From contig NZ_FNEA01000004.1 in the NCBI RefSeq assembly GCF_900100045.1, positions 124,001 to 188,000 on the forward strand: a stretch of DNA of 64,000 nucleotides, written 5' to 3'. Position 1 is the first letter of the stretch; each line of letters begins with the position of its first letter. The DNA is from Paracoccus denitrificans. Lineage in GTDB: Bacteria > Pseudomonadota > Alphaproteobacteria > Rhodobacterales > Rhodobacteraceae. Made by a program: the position numbers and the translations under genes. Positions 1-12,605 of the stretch are shown piece after piece. Under the pieces are notes generated by a model. The model was not told where the DNA came from, ran no database searches, and was given only the letters and a program-made list of their open reading frames with translations.

Positions 1-434
1 ATCTCGACCGAGAATTCCGCGCCCTCGGCCAGCGGGAAGGCGTCGAGGACCGCGCCGGCGACCAGCCGCATCATCTCGGCCGGCATCAGGGTCGGCGTGC
101 CGCCGCCCCAATGCAGGCGCGACAGCCGGACGCCGGGGGCGAGCGCCGACTTCAGCATGTCGAGTTCGGCCAGCAGGGCCTTGGCATAGGCGCGCACCGG
201 CTCGTCGGATTGCGTGCCCTGCGTGCGGCAGGCGCAGAACCAGCACAATCGCCGGCAGAACGGCACATGCATGTAGAGAGAGATCGCCGCGCCGGCGGGA
301 ATCGCTGCGATCCAGTCGCGGAAGACCGGCTCGCCCACGGCGGGGGTGAAATGCGGCGCGGTCGGATAGCTGGTGTAGCGCGGCACGCGCGCGTCAAACA
401 GTCCCAGCCGCTCAAGTTGCGATTGTTGTTCCAT
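1..434 (-). CDS. hemN: Oxygen-independent coproporphyrinogen III oxidase, 5' part only
   Basis: The gene runs off the left edge, so only the first 144 or so residues are present. HemN is a cytoplasmic radical-SAM enzyme that oxidatively decarboxylates coproporphyrinogen III to protoporphyrinogen IX without oxygen. Translation from the ATG at 434 gives a start MEQQSQLERL, a VPRYTSYPTAPHF stretch typical of the family, and then HVPFCRRLCWFCAC, which carries the C-x3-C-x2-C-x-C iron-sulfur/SAM motif at about residues 62-69. A GGGTPT motif follows near position 100. It is divergent from fnrP and shares a 48 bp gap holding an FNR box, which fits its role in anaerobic haem synthesis. Identity is clear; only the C-terminal part is unseen. 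Confidence 0.93.
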   Translation of the reverse strand, partial: MEQQSQLERLGLFDARVPRYTSYPTAPHFTPAVGEPVFRDWIAAIPAGAAISLYMHVPFCRRLCWFCACRTQGTQSDEPVRAYAKALLAELDMLKSALAPGVRLSRLHWGGGTPTLMPAEMMRLVAGAVLDAFPLAEGAEFSVE

Positions 435-468
435 ACTGCTATCCTGCCGCGGAACACGCGCTGGAACC

Positions 469-482
469 TTGACCCAAATCAA
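469..482. promoter_or_regulatory. FNR box between hemN and fnrP
   Basis: TTGACCCAAATCAA matches the FNR consensus TTGAT-N4-ATCAA with one change. It ends on the base just before the fnrP ATG, so a bound dimer would cover the fnrP ribosome-binding region in the DNA and would lie downstream of any ordinary fnrP promoter, which suggests autorepression. The box centre is 41 bp from the hemN ATG, so activation of hemN from it would require an almost leaderless transcript. Confidence 0.75.
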
Positions 483-1232
483 ATGCCACATGACGCCGCC
501 CTCTGCGCGACGCAGCAGCCCTGCGAGATTTGTCCGATACGGTATCGGGCCGTTTGCGCACATTGCGAAGGCGATGAGCTGACCGAACTGGAGGAGATGA
601 AATTCTATCGCCGCTACGAGGCGGGACAGGTCGTGGTCTGGGCCGGCGACCGGATGGATTTCGTGGCCTCGGTGGTCGCCGGCATGGCCGGGCTGACCCA
701 GCAGCTCGAGGATGGGCGCACGCAGATGGTGGGTCTGCTGCTGCCCAGCGATTTCCTGGGCCGGCCGGGGCGCGACATGGCGGCCTATACCGTGACCGCG
801 ACCAGCGACCTTGTGCTGTGCTGCTTTCGGCGCAAGCCTTTCGAAAAGCTGCTGATCGACAATCCCCGCATCGCCAGCCGGCTGCTGGAGATGACGCTGG
901 ACGAGCTTGACGCCGCCCGCGACTGGCTGCTGCTGCTGGGCCGGAAATCGGCGCGCGAGAAGATCGCCTCGCTGCTGGTGATCCTGGCACGGCGCGAGGC
1001 TGCGCTGATCAAGCGCCGCCCCGAGGGGCGCATCACCATCGAACTGCCGCTGACGCGCGAGGCGATGGCGGATTACCTGGGCCTGACGCTGGAGACCGTC
1101 AGCCGGCAGATGAGCGCGCTCAAGCGCGAAGGGGTGATCGAACTCGACGGCAAGCGGCGGGTGATCGTGCCCTCTTTCGTGCGGCTGGTCACCGAAAGCG
1201 GCGACGACTCGGACGGCGGGCCGCTCAGCTAG
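483..1232 (+). CDS. fnrP: FNR-type oxygen-sensing transcription regulator FnrP
   Basis: A CRP/FNR-family activator of 249 aa that binds a 4Fe-4S cluster when oxygen is low and then dimerises on TTGAT-N4-ATCAA sites. The N-terminus has a cysteine cluster (C8, C14, C17, C25, C28 region) and a central Cys pair in the segment LVLCCFRRKPF near residue 117, as expected for cluster ligands. The cyclic-nucleotide-like beta barrel spans roughly residues 30-150. The winged helix at the C-terminus contains ETVSRQ, where E, S and R read the FNR half-site. The start at 483 is chosen because it gives the family N-terminus; the open frame extends upstream to 111 but that part is shadow of hemN. There is no recognisable Shine-Dalgarno sequence because the FNR box occupies that space. 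It likely controls ccoNOQP, ccoGHIS, hemA and ppk2 in this window. Confidence 0.95.
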   Translation: MPHDAALCATQQPCEICPIRYRAVCAHCEGDELTELEEMKFYRRYEAGQVVVWAGDRMDFVASVVAGMAGLTQQLEDGRTQMVGLLLPSDFLGRPGRDMAAYTVTATSDLVLCCFRRKPFEKLLIDNPRIASRLLEMTLDELDAARDWLLLLGRKSAREKIASLLVILARREAALIKRRPEGRITIELPLTREAMADYLGLTLETVSRQMSALKREGVIELDGKRRVIVPSFVRLVTESGDDSDGGPLS

Positions 1233-1266
1233 GCGGCCGGGCCGGGTCGCGGGTTGCCCGGCGGCC

Positions 1267-1307
1267 CAAAGCAAGACCCCCGGGACTTGCCCGGGGGTTT
1301 GCTTTGC
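1267..1307. terminator. Bidirectional rho-independent terminator between fnrP and uspA
   Basis: A long perfect stem, CAAAGCAAG-CCCCCGGG paired with CCCGGGGG-TTTGCTTTG around a short loop, lies between the convergent stops of fnrP (1232) and uspA (1320). The A/T arms give a T-rich tract on both strands, so it can stop transcription from either side. Confidence 0.85.
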
Positions 1308-1319
1308 CAGGACGGCAGA

Positions 1320-2153
1320 TCAGCGCGCCATCAGGACCGGCACCTGCGCCTTTTCCAGCATGTTGCGCGTCGCGCCGCCCAGGATCGCCTCGCGGAAGCG
1401 GGAATGGCCATAGGCGCCCATCACCAGCATGTCGGCGCCGATCTCGGTGGCGCGGCGGTTCAGGATGTCGCTGATCAGCGGCAAGGTGCGGGCCAGTACC
1501 GAGATTTCCGCCTTCACGCCATGGCGCGTCAGCATCTGGCACAGCGCGCCGCCGGGATCCGAGCGCTCGGGGCCGCTGGGCGAGGGGTCGATCACCGTGA
1601 TCTCGACGCTTTCGGCGGCGATCAGCAGGGGCAGGGCGCGGCGCACGGCGGCCAGCGCCTCGTTCGACTGGTTCCAGGCGATCATGACCTTCTTGCCGAA
1701 GGGCTCCTTCAGCTCATCCGGCACGATCAGCACCGGGGCCGCGCCCTCGAACAGCGCCGCCTCGGTCACCGCCTCGGCGTCGGCGGGGGCGCCCTCGCCA
1801 TAGGGGCGGTTCAGCACCACCAGGTCGGAATAGCGCGCGCGCATTCCCACCAGCGTCGAAAGCCCGCCGACCTGGGCCACTGCGGAATCCACGGACCAGC
1901 GGATGTCTTCGGGATCGAGCCGGTCGCGGACCTTTTCCTCCAGCTCGCCGGCAGCGGCCACGGCCTTGTCGATGGATTCCTGGAACACATAGGCCGAGGC
2001 ACCCGCGTAGTAATAGCCGCTCTGGGTGTGGTCCACGCCCATGCAGAACACGTCGAGATGCGCATCCTCGCGCCGGGTCATGGCAACGGCCGAATCGAGT
2101 TGCTTCTGCTGGTTGGCGTTGGTCAGGACGGTGAGGATCGTTTTGTAGCCCAT
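1320..2153 (-). CDS. uspA: Universal stress protein with two Usp domains
   Basis: 277 aa with two tandem UspA folds (about 1-140 and 150-277). The first starts MGYKTILTVL and the second ends with the nucleotide-loop-like segment MGAYGHSRFREAILGG. Usp proteins are cytoplasmic ATP-binding or adenylylated stress proteins whose exact role varies. The start at 2153 has a good upstream GGAG; the frame runs 19 codons further up but that extension looks untranslated. It is divergent from ccoN and shares an intergenic region with one FNR box centred 137 bp upstream, so oxygen control of uspA is plausible. Convergent with fnrP through a shared terminator. The family is certain; the substrate or partner is not known from sequence. 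Confidence 0.9.
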   Translation of the reverse strand: MGYKTILTVLTNANQQKQLDSAVAMTRREDAHLDVFCMGVDHTQSGYYYAGASAYVFQESIDKAVAAAGELEEKVRDRLDPEDIRWSVDSAVAQVGGLSTLVGMRARYSDLVVLNRPYGEGAPADAEAVTEAALFEGAAPVLIVPDELKEPFGKKVMIAWNQSNEALAAVRRALPLLIAAESVEITVIDPSPSGPERSDPGGALCQMLTRHGVKAEISVLARTLPLISDILNRRATEIGADMLVMGAYGHSRFREAILGGATRNMLEKAQVPVLMAR

Positions 2154-2282
2154 GGGCCCTCTCCTTTCGGGGTTCGGCGCAAGTTTCACCTGCATCCGGC
2201 AGGATCGCAATCGTTGCCGGGGGGCGGCTGCGACATCCTGTCCAGATATTCCGGGATTTTACACCTATCCAGCAATGACAGA

Positions 2283-2296
2283 TTGACGCAGATCAA
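2283..2296. promoter_or_regulatory. FNR box in the uspA-ccoN divergent region
   Basis: TTGACGCAGATCAA. A class II start site about 41 bp downstream would fall near 2331, leaving a leader of about 70 bases before the ccoN ATG. The same 14 bases occur before ccoG at 6213-6226. Because uspA is divergent, the site could serve it as well. Confidence 0.85.
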
Positions 2297-2391
2297 AGTC
2301 TCACGAAACCGTGTGACGTTAGAAGTTAGCTGTCGGAGCCGCGTTCCCGTCGCATTTCGTGCGAATCGGCCGCCTTCGGCGCAGGATTTAA

Positions 2392-4758
<2,367 letters not shown>

Positions 4759-4766
4759 GGCCCGCC

Positions 4767-6004
<1,238 letters not shown>

Positions 6005-6044
6005 CAGATCCCGAGATCCGCGGCCGGGCAACCGGCCCCGGAGG

Positions 6045-6094
6045 CACTGGCCCCCCGTCCTGTTCGCGCGTTTCCAAGGGGGGCCGGTGTTTTT
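6045..6094 (+). terminator. Rho-independent terminator after ccoNOQP
   Basis: CACTGGCCCCCC pairs with GGGGGGCCGGTG (one wobble pair) and is followed by TTTTT. It separates the structural operon from ccoGHIS. Confidence 0.8.
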
Positions 6095-6212
6095 ATCAAA
6101 TGCCAGGCACGCGAACCGGCGCAAGCCGGTGGCGCGTTTTTTTGTGCCGGGATGCGACAATCCGGCCCATGTCTTGCCATTTTCCCGTCCGTTATGCTCG
6201 GCATGCCCGCGC

Positions 6213-6226
6213 TTGACGCAGATCAA
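6213..6226 (+). promoter_or_regulatory. FNR box upstream of ccoG
   Basis: TTGACGCAGATCAA, identical to the box before ccoN. A TTATAC hexamer at 6247-6252 sits where the -10 element of a class II FNR promoter should be, giving a start near 6261 and a 19-base leader to the ccoG ATG. The assembly operon therefore appears to have its own low-oxygen promoter. Confidence 0.85.
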
Positions 6227-6279
6227 TGCGCTCTCGCAGCAAGGCTTTATACCCGGGCCACGCGCAACAGGAGCCAATC

Positions 6280-7737
6280 ATGTCGAATTCCGACATCGAC
6301 CCGCCACGTCTCTATGCCGCCCGGGAGCCGATCTTTCCCCGCCGGGTCCATGGCTGGTTTCGGAACCTGAAATGGATCATCATGGCGGTGACCTTGGCGA
6401 TCTATTACGTCACGCCCTGGATCCGCTGGGACCGCGGCCCCGGCATGCCCGACCAGGCGGTGCTGATCGATCTGGCCAACCGCCGCTTCTATTTCTTCTG
6501 GATCGAGATATGGCCGCATGAGTTCTATTTCGTCGCCGGCCTTCTGGTCATGGCGGGTTTGGGGCTTTTCCTGTTCACCTCGGCGCTGGGACGGGTCTGG
6601 TGCGGCTATGCCTGTCCGCAGACGGTCTGGACGGACCTTTTCCTGCTGACCGAGCGCTGGGTCGAGGGCGACCGCAACGCCCGGCTGCGGCTGTGGAACG
6701 CGCCTTGGAGTGCGCGCAAGCTGCGGCTGCGGTTGGTGAAATGGGTGGTCTGGCTGCTCATTTCGGTGGCGACCGGCGGCGCCTGGATCTTCTATTTCAC
6801 CGATGCGCCGACGCTTCTGGGCAACCTGTTCACCGGAACGGCCCACCCCGTCGCCTATATCACCATGGGCATCCTGACCGCGACCACCTTCCTGTTCGGC
6901 GGCTTCGCGCGCGAACAGATCTGCGTCTATGCCTGCCCCTGGCCGCGCATCCAGGCCGCGATGATGGACGAGGACACGCTGACCGTCGCCTATCGCGAAT
7001 GGCGAGGCGAGCCGCGCGGCAAGCTGCACAAGGGCGAGCCGACGAAATCCGACGGCGGCGCCAAGGGCGATTGCATCGACTGCATGGCCTGCGTAAACGT
7101 CTGCCCGATGGGCATCGACATCCGCGACGGCCAGCAGCTGGAATGCATCACCTGCGCGCTCTGCATCGACGCCTGCGACGAGGTGATGGACAAGATCGGC
7201 AAGCCGCGCGGGCTGATCGACTACATGGCGCTGAAGGATGAAACGGCCGAGCGGTCCGGCGCCGCGCCCAAGCCTGTGCTCAAGCATATCCTGCGGCCGC
7301 GCACGATGCTGTATTTCACGCTCTGGGCGGGGATCGGCGTCGCGCTGGTGGTGGCGCTGTTCCTGCGCTCGCCCTTCGACCTGAACGTGACGCCGGTCAG
7401 GAACCCGCTTTACGTCACGATGGCCGACGGTGCGATCCGCAACACCTATGCCCTGCGGCTGCGCAACAAGCAGGGGGCCGAGCGCGACTTTGCCGTTTCG
7501 GTCACCGGCTCGGACGGCGCCGCGCCGCAGGGGATCAGCCTGACGCTGGAGGGCTTGCCCGATGCCGGTGTCAAGGTGGCCGCCGACAGCACCCATACCC
7601 AGCGGGTCTACATCACCGCCGAGAAGGACTCGGCCCTGGCCGAAGCCGCACAGAGCGAGTTGACGCTTTGGGTCGAGGATGTCACCGATGGGGTGAAGTC
7701 CCGTATCGGCACCGTCTTCCACGGAAGGAGCGAATGA
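6280..7737 (+). CDS. ccoG: cbb3 oxidase assembly Fe-S membrane protein CcoG
   Basis: 485 aa polyferredoxin-like membrane protein (FixG/RdxA family). Several N-terminal helices with a CGYACPQTVW motif are followed by a cytoplasmic loop with two 4Fe-4S motifs (about residues 265-303: C-x2-C-x2-C-x3-CP, then C-x2-C-x2-C-x3-C), another helix and a C-terminal immunoglobulin-like FixG domain. CcoG acts in copper reduction and delivery during cbb3 maturation. The ATG at 6280 follows a GGAG-like site; the upstream 18 codons of open frame overlap the promoter and are not coding. First gene of ccoGHIS, with its stop overlapping ccoH. Confidence 0.96.
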   Translation: MSNSDIDPPRLYAAREPIFPRRVHGWFRNLKWIIMAVTLAIYYVTPWIRWDRGPGMPDQAVLIDLANRRFYFFWIEIWPHEFYFVAGLLVMAGLGLFLFTSALGRVWCGYACPQTVWTDLFLLTERWVEGDRNARLRLWNAPWSARKLRLRLVKWVVWLLISVATGGAWIFYFTDAPTLLGNLFTGTAHPVAYITMGILTATTFLFGGFAREQICVYACPWPRIQAAMMDEDTLTVAYREWRGEPRGKLHKGEPTKSDGGAKGDCIDCMACVNVCPMGIDIRDGQQLECITCALCIDACDEVMDKIGKPRGLIDYMALKDETAERSGAAPKPVLKHILRPRTMLYFTLWAGIGVALVVALFLRSPFDLNVTPVRNPLYVTMADGAIRNTYALRLRNKQGAERDFAVSVTGSDGAAPQGISLTLEGLPDAGVKVAADSTHTQRVYITAEKDSALAEAAQSELTLWVEDVTDGVKSRIGTVFHGRSE

Positions 7738-8201
7738 TGCCCCGCGAACTGACCGGCCGCCATGTGCTGATCATCACTCTGGGCGCCTTCGGCACCATCA
7801 TCGCCGTCAACGTGTTCATGGCGGTCAAGGCCGTCGGCACCTTCCCGGGGCTGGAGGTCAAGAACAGCTATGTCGCCTCGCAAAGCTTCGACCGCGACCG
7901 CGACGCCCAGGCGGCGCTGAACTGGACGGTGACGCCGGAATATGACGGGCGCGAGCTTACGCTGGCGATCCGCGACGCAGAGGGCTATCCGGCGCCGGTG
8001 CAGGGGCTGGAGGTGACGGTCGGACGTCCTACCCACATGCGCGATGATCGGCGGCCCGAGTTCACCTATGCCGGCGGGCTGTTCCGCGCGCCGCTGGCGC
8101 TGGCGCCGGGGACGTGGAACATCCACCTGACCGCGACCGCACCCGACGGCACGGTCTTCCGCCAGCGCATCGACCATTACCACGGCAACCGGGTGAAATG
8201 A
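7737..8201 (+). CDS. ccoH: cbb3 oxidase assembly protein CcoH (FixH family)
   Basis: 154 aa with one N-terminal membrane helix (about residues 11-33) and a periplasmic beta-rich FixH domain ending in a WNIHLTA-type segment. It associates with the cbb3 complex during assembly. Two adjacent ATG codons at 7734 and 7737 are possible starts; the second gives better spacing to the AAGGAG at 7724. It overlaps the ccoG stop and is followed one base later by ccoI. Confidence 0.92.
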   Translation: MPRELTGRHVLIITLGAFGTIIAVNVFMAVKAVGTFPGLEVKNSYVASQSFDRDRDAQAALNWTVTPEYDGRELTLAIRDAEGYPAPVQGLEVTVGRPTHMRDDRRPEFTYAGGLFRAPLALAPGTWNIHLTATAPDGTVFRQRIDHYHGNRVK

Positions 8202-8202
8202 G

Positions 8203-10401
8203 ATGTCCGACGCCACGCTGCACGATCACGACGCCCGGCTTTCGGCCTGTCCGGCCTGCGACGCGGCACCGCTGGCGAGCCGCATCGCGGGGACTCGGGG
8301 CGTGCAGGAGGATATCGTCCTGTCGCTGCCGACCATCCATTGCGCGACCTGCATCACCGATGTCGAGCGGGTGCTGCAACGCCATCCCGGCGTCAGGGAT
8401 GCGCGGGTCAACCTGACGCTGCGCCGCGTCACCGTGGACGCGCCGGGCATGACCGCCGAGGAACTGATCCCCGTGGTCGAAAGCATCGGCTACGAGGCGC
8501 ATGAGCTCGACCCCGCCGCGCTGTCGGCCAGCGCCGCCGACCGGCAGGGCCGCGACATCCTGATGCGCATCGGCGTGTCGGGTTTCGCGATGATGAACAT
8601 CATGATCCTGTCCGTCGCGGTCTGGTCGGGGGCCGAGGACGCGACGCGCGACATGTTCCACTGGATTTCCGGCGCCATCGCCCTGCCGACCGTGGCCTTT
8701 GCCGGCCAGCCCTTCTTTTCCAGCGCCTGGCGGGCACTCAGGCATGGCCGGCTGGGCATGGACGTGCCGATCTCGCTGGCGCTGATCCTGGCCAGCGCCA
8801 TCTCGGTCTACGAGACGCTGCATTCCGGCCATCACGCCTATTTCGACGCGGCGGTGATGCTGTGCTTCTTCCTGCTGATCGGGCGTTACCTGGACTATCG
8901 CACCCGCGCCGTCGCCCGCTCCGCAGCCGAGGAGTTGACGGCGCTGGAGGTGCCGCGCGCCTTCCGCGTCACCCCTGCGGGCGACGAGCCGGTCCCGGTG
9001 GCCGAACTGGTTCCTGGCGACCTGATCCGCATCCGCCCCGGTGCCCGTGTCCCGGCCGATGGCGAGATCGCCGAGGGCAGCAGCGAGATCGACCGCTCGC
9101 TTCTGACCGGCGAGAGCATCCCGGTCGCGGCCGGCCCGGGCCTTGCGCTTTCGGCGGGCGAGGTTAACCTGACCGGCCCTCTGGTCATGCGGGTGACGGC
9201 GGCCGGGCGCGACAGTTCTCTGGCGCGGCTGACCGCGCTGGTCGCCGCCGCGGAATCGGCGCGCGGCCATTATACCGGCCTCGCCGACCGCGCCTCGCGG
9301 CTTTATTCGCCGTTGGTGCATCTTCTGGCCTTTTGCAGCTTTCTCGGCTGGTATCTCGGCACGCATGACCTGCGGCTGGCGGTGAACGTGGCCGCGGCTG
9401 TGCTGATCATCACCTGTCCCTGTGCGCTGGGTCTGGCGGTGCCGGCGGTGGTCACCGCGGCCTCGGGGCGGCTGTTCCGGCGCGGGATGCTGATCAAGGA
9501 CGGCACCGCGCTGGAGCGTCTGGCCGAGGTCGATGCCGCGGTTTTCGACAAGACCGGCACCCTGACCATGGGCGTGCCGCAACTGGTCTCGCTGGACCCC
9601 ATTCCGACCGATGCGCGTCCCGTGGCGCTGGCCCTGTCGCAAGGATCGGGCCATCCGCTGTCCCAGGCCTTGGCGCAGGCGCTGCGCGAGACCGGCACCG
9701 AGCCAGCGGCATTGCAGGATCTGCGCGAGGTGCCGGGCCATGGCATTTCCGGGGTCTGGCAGGGCCGCGAGGTGCGGCTGGGCCGCGCCGACTGGCTTGG
9801 CGCCCGGCATGGCGAGGCGACGCTGTCGGCAAGCTGGCTGTCGCTGGGGCAGGGCGCGCCGATCCGGCTGGAATTCTCGGACCGGCTGCGTCCGGGGGCC
9901 GAGGCCTGCGTGGCGCGGATCGTTGCCTCGGGCCGGCGGGTGATGCTGCTCTCGGGCGATGCGGCGCCGGTGGTTCAGGATCTGGCGCGTCGGCTGGGCA
10001 TCGAGGAATGGCGGGCCGGCGTCACCCCGGTCGAAAAGGCCGAGGCCCTGCGCCGGCTGCGGCAGGAGGGGCTGCATCCGCTGATGGTCGGCGACGGTCT
10101 CAACGACACCGCCGCCTTGACCGAGGCGCATGTCTCGATCTCGCCCGCCTCGGCGCTTGATGCGGCGCGCACCGCCTCGGATATGGTGCTGATGGGCAGC
10201 GACCTGGCCCCGGTGGCCGAGGCGCTGGAACTCGCGCGAAGCGCCCGTGCCCGGATCAAGGAGAACTTCGCGATCTCGCTGGTCTACAACATCGTCGCGG
10301 TGCCCATCGCCATCGCCGGCTTTGCCACGCCCCTGATGGCGGCGCTGGCCATGTCGCTGAGCTCCATCAGCGTGACGTTGAACGCGTTGCGGCTGCGATA
10401 G
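8203..10401 (+). CDS. ccoI: Copper-exporting P1B-type ATPase CcoI for cbb3 assembly
   Basis: 732 aa membrane P-type ATPase. An N-terminal CPAC pair (C16, C19) is followed by a heavy-metal-associated domain with the copper-binding CATC (C47, C50). The intramembrane CPC metal site lies near residue 405, the phosphorylated aspartate is D449 in DKTGT, and the nucleotide hinge GDGLNDT is near 630. CcoI moves copper across the inner membrane to supply CuB of CcoN and is distinct from detoxifying CopA pumps. It sits inside ccoGHIS, so the role in oxidase maturation is well supported. Confidence 0.97.
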   Translation: MSDATLHDHDARLSACPACDAAPLASRIAGTRGVQEDIVLSLPTIHCATCITDVERVLQRHPGVRDARVNLTLRRVTVDAPGMTAEELIPVVESIGYEAHELDPAALSASAADRQGRDILMRIGVSGFAMMNIMILSVAVWSGAEDATRDMFHWISGAIALPTVAFAGQPFFSSAWRALRHGRLGMDVPISLALILASAISVYETLHSGHHAYFDAAVMLCFFLLIGRYLDYRTRAVARSAAEELTALEVPRAFRVTPAGDEPVPVAELVPGDLIRIRPGARVPADGEIAEGSSEIDRSLLTGESIPVAAGPGLALSAGEVNLTGPLVMRVTAAGRDSSLARLTALVAAAESARGHYTGLADRASRLYSPLVHLLAFCSFLGWYLGTHDLRLAVNVAAAVLIITCPCALGLAVPAVVTAASGRLFRRGMLIKDGTALERLAEVDAAVFDKTGTLTMGVPQLVSLDPIPTDARPVALALSQGSGHPLSQALAQALRETGTEPAALQDLREVPGHGISGVWQGREVRLGRADWLGARHGEATLSASWLSLGQGAPIRLEFSDRLRPGAEACVARIVASGRRVMLLSGDAAPVVQDLARRLGIEEWRAGVTPVEKAEALRRLRQEGLHPLMVGDGLNDTAALTEAHVSISPASALDAARTASDMVLMGSDLAPVAEALELARSARARIKENFAISLVYNIVAVPIAIAGFATPLMAALAMSLSSISVTLNALRLR

Positions 10402-10410
10402 GGAGGAAGC

Positions 10411-10569
10411 ATGGAAATCCTCGGCCTTCTGATTCCGGTTTCCCTGGGTCTTGGCGGGCTTGGCCTGCTGGCCTTCATCTGGTCGCTGCGCGGTCGGCAA
10501 TACGACGATCCCAAAGGCGATGCCGAGCGCATCCTCAGCTCGGAATGGGACGATCACCCGAAGCCCTGA
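10411..10569 (+). CDS. ccoS: cbb3 oxidase maturation protein CcoS
   Basis: A 52 aa small membrane protein beginning MEILGLLIPV, with one hydrophobic helix (about residues 3-24) and the conserved WSLRGRQYDDPKGDAERIL segment of the FixS/CcoS family. In Rhodobacter, CcoS is needed for insertion of the redox cofactors of the CcoN subunit. A strong GGGAGG site lies 5 bases before the ATG. It closes the ccoGHIS operon, 9 bases after ccoI. Confidence 0.95.
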   Translation: MEILGLLIPVSLGLGGLGLLAFIWSLRGRQYDDPKGDAERILSSEWDDHPKP

Positions 10570-10648
10570 TCCCGTGGTCACGGCCTTGTTGGCTTGCATT
10601 GCGGGCGGCGAAAGGCCAATCAGGCGCCACCCAACAGACAGGTGAGCG

Positions 10649-11950
10649 ATGGCCAGCACCGCCCCGTTTTCGCGTTACGAATTCATGATCGCCTGGCGCT
10701 ATCTGCGCGCCCGCCGCGCCGAGGGCGGGGTCAGCGTGATGACCTGGATCAGCCTGATCGGCATCACCCTGGGCGTGATGGCATTGGTCGCCACGCTGGC
10801 GGTGCGCGCCGGTTTCCGGGCCGAGTTCGTCGACACCATCCTGGGCGCCAATGCCCATAGCACCGTCTATTACGCGCCCACGCAGGTCTATAACGAGCTG
10901 ACCGAAGAGACCTATGTCACCCAGGGCCGGATCGAGGATTACGACGCGCTGGCCGCCAGGATCGCGCAGATCCCCGGCGTGACCCGCGCCGTTCCGGCCG
11001 TTCGCGCCCAGGTCATGGCGCGGCAGGGCGATGCGGCCGCCTTGGGCGATGTGCATGGCATCACGCTCGATGCGCTCGGGGGGATGGCGGGCATTGCCGA
11101 TCCCGAGAGCGCGTCGGGCAGCCTGGACGATTTCGACCAAGGCATCGCCATCGGCATCGGCATGGCGCGCAACCTGGGCGTTCGGATCGGCGACCGGCTG
11201 CAACTGGTCGCGCCCGATGGTGCCAAGACCCCCTTCGGCACCACGCCGCGGGTCGAATCCTTCGAGGTCGTCTATATCTTCTCGGCGGGACGCTATGACG
11301 TGGACCAGGCCCGCATCTACATGCCGCTGGCCGAGGCGCAGAGCTTTTTCAACCGAGAGGGGCTTGCCGACGAGATCGGGGTCTATGTCGCCGATCCCGA
11401 GCGGGTCGACGACTGGACCATGCCGCTCTTGCAGGTCCTGGGCGAGCGGGGGCAGATCTGGACCTGGCGCGATGCTTCGGGATCGTTCCTGGCCGCGCTC
11501 GACATGGAGGATGACGTGATGTTCATCATCCTGTCGATCCTGGTGCTGATCGCCTCGATGAACATTACCTCGGGGCTGATCATGCTGGTCAAGAACAAGG
11601 GTCGCGACATCGGCATCCTGCGCACCATGGGGCTGACCGAGGGCTCCGTCCTGCGGGTCTTTTTCCTCTGCGGCGCCTTTACCGGGGTGATCGGCACCAT
11701 CGCCGGCGTGGTGCTGGGCGTGCTTCTGTCGCTGAATGTCGATCACATCATGGCGGCGCTGAACATGCTGACCGGCGGCAATGCCTGGCAGCCCGAGGTG
11801 CGCGGCATCTACCAGCTGACTGCCGAATTGCGGGGCTGGGACATCTTCCGGGCGGCGGCGCTGTCGCTGGCCCTGTCCTTCATCGTCACCATCTTCCCTG
11901 CGCGCCGCGCTGCGCGCATGAACCCGGTAGAGGCGCTGCGCTATGAGTGA
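10649..11950 (+). CDS. lolC: Lipoprotein-releasing ABC transporter permease LolC/E
   Basis: 433 aa FtsX/MacB-type permease. One N-terminal helix (about 25-50) precedes a large periplasmic domain, and three C-terminal helices end in [17 protein letters not shown], a signature of the family. With LolD it extracts outer-membrane lipoproteins from the inner membrane and passes them to LolA. Alphaproteobacteria often use a single LolC/E-type (LolF-like) protein as a homodimer, and only one permease gene is present here. It overlaps lolD by 8 bases. Confidence 0.93.
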   Translation: MASTAPFSRYEFMIAWRYLRARRAEGGVSVMTWISLIGITLGVMALVATLAVRAGFRAEFVDTILGANAHSTVYYAPTQVYNELTEETYVTQGRIEDYDALAARIAQIPGVTRAVPAVRAQVMARQGDAAALGDVHGITLDALGGMAGIADPESASGSLDDFDQGIAIGIGMARNLGVRIGDRLQLVAPDGAKTPFGTTPRVESFEVVYIFSAGRYDVDQARIYMPLAEAQSFFNREGLADEIGVYVADPERVDDWTMPLLQVLGERGQIWTWRDASGSFLAALDMEDDVMFIILSILVLIASMNITSGLIMLVKNKGRDIGILRTMGLTEGSVLRVFFLCGAFTGVIGTIAGVVLGVLLSLNVDHIMAALNMLTGGNAWQPEVRGIYQLTAELRGWDIFRAAALSLALSFIVTIFPARRAARMNPVEALRYE

Positions 11951-12605
11951 CATCCTGGTTCTGGAAGGAATTTCCAAGACTTACGGCATTGGTGGTCCCG
12001 CGCCGGTGCCGGTGTTGAACGGGTTGTCCCTGCAGATCGTCCGAGGCGAGGTGGTGGCGCTGGTCGCGCCCTCGGGCGCCGGCAAGTCGACGCTGCTGCA
12101 CATCGCCGGGCTGCTCGACACCGCGGATTCTGGCCGGGTGCTGCTGAAGGGGCGCGACATGGCCGGGCAGAGCGACCGGGCGCGGACCGAGGCGCGGCGC
12201 GAGGAACTGGGCTTCGTCTATCAGTTCCACCACCTGCTTCCAGAATTTTCGGCGGCGGAGAACATCGTCCTGCCGCAACTCGCCAACGGCGTCTCGCAGG
12301 CGACGGCGCGGGCGCGGGCGCTGGATCTGCTGGGGCGCGTGGGGCTGACGCATCGCGCCGATCACCGCCCGGCGCAATTGTCCGGGGGCGAGCAGCAGCG
12401 CGTCGCCTTCTGCCGGGCGCTGGCGAACCAGCCCTCGCTGCTGCTGGCGGACGAGCCGACGGGGAACCTGGACCCTGCGACCTCGGACAAGGTCTTCGAC
12501 ATGCTGATGGCGCTGGTGCGCGAGACCGGGCTTGCCGCGCTGATCGCCACCCATAACATGGACCTGGCGGCGCGGATGGACCGGGTGATCCGGCTGGACG
12601 CATGA
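11943..12605 (+). CDS. lolD: Lipoprotein-releasing ABC transporter ATPase LolD
   Basis: 220 aa ATP-binding subunit. Walker A is APSGAGKST near residue 43, the ABC signature is [10 protein letters not shown] and Walker B is [13 protein letters not shown]. It powers the LolC/E complex. Translationally coupled to lolC at its 5' end and to the PAP2 gene by ATGA at its 3' end. Confidence 0.95.
   Translation: MSDILVLEGISKTYGIGGPAPVPVLNGLSLQIVRGEVVALVAPSGAGKSTLLHIAGLLDTADSGRVLLKGRDMAGQSDRARTEARREELGFVYQFHHLLPEFSAAENIVLPQLANGVSQATARARALDLLGRVGLTHRADHRPAQLSGGEQQRVAFCRALANQPSLLLADEPTGNLDPATSDKVFDMLMALVRETGLAALIATHNMDLAARMDRVIRLDA

Noticed and set aside
8062-10659. An 865-codon open frame opposite ccoI
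   Set aside because: Same codon-bias artefact; low-complexity Arg/Gly/Gln protein without motifs.
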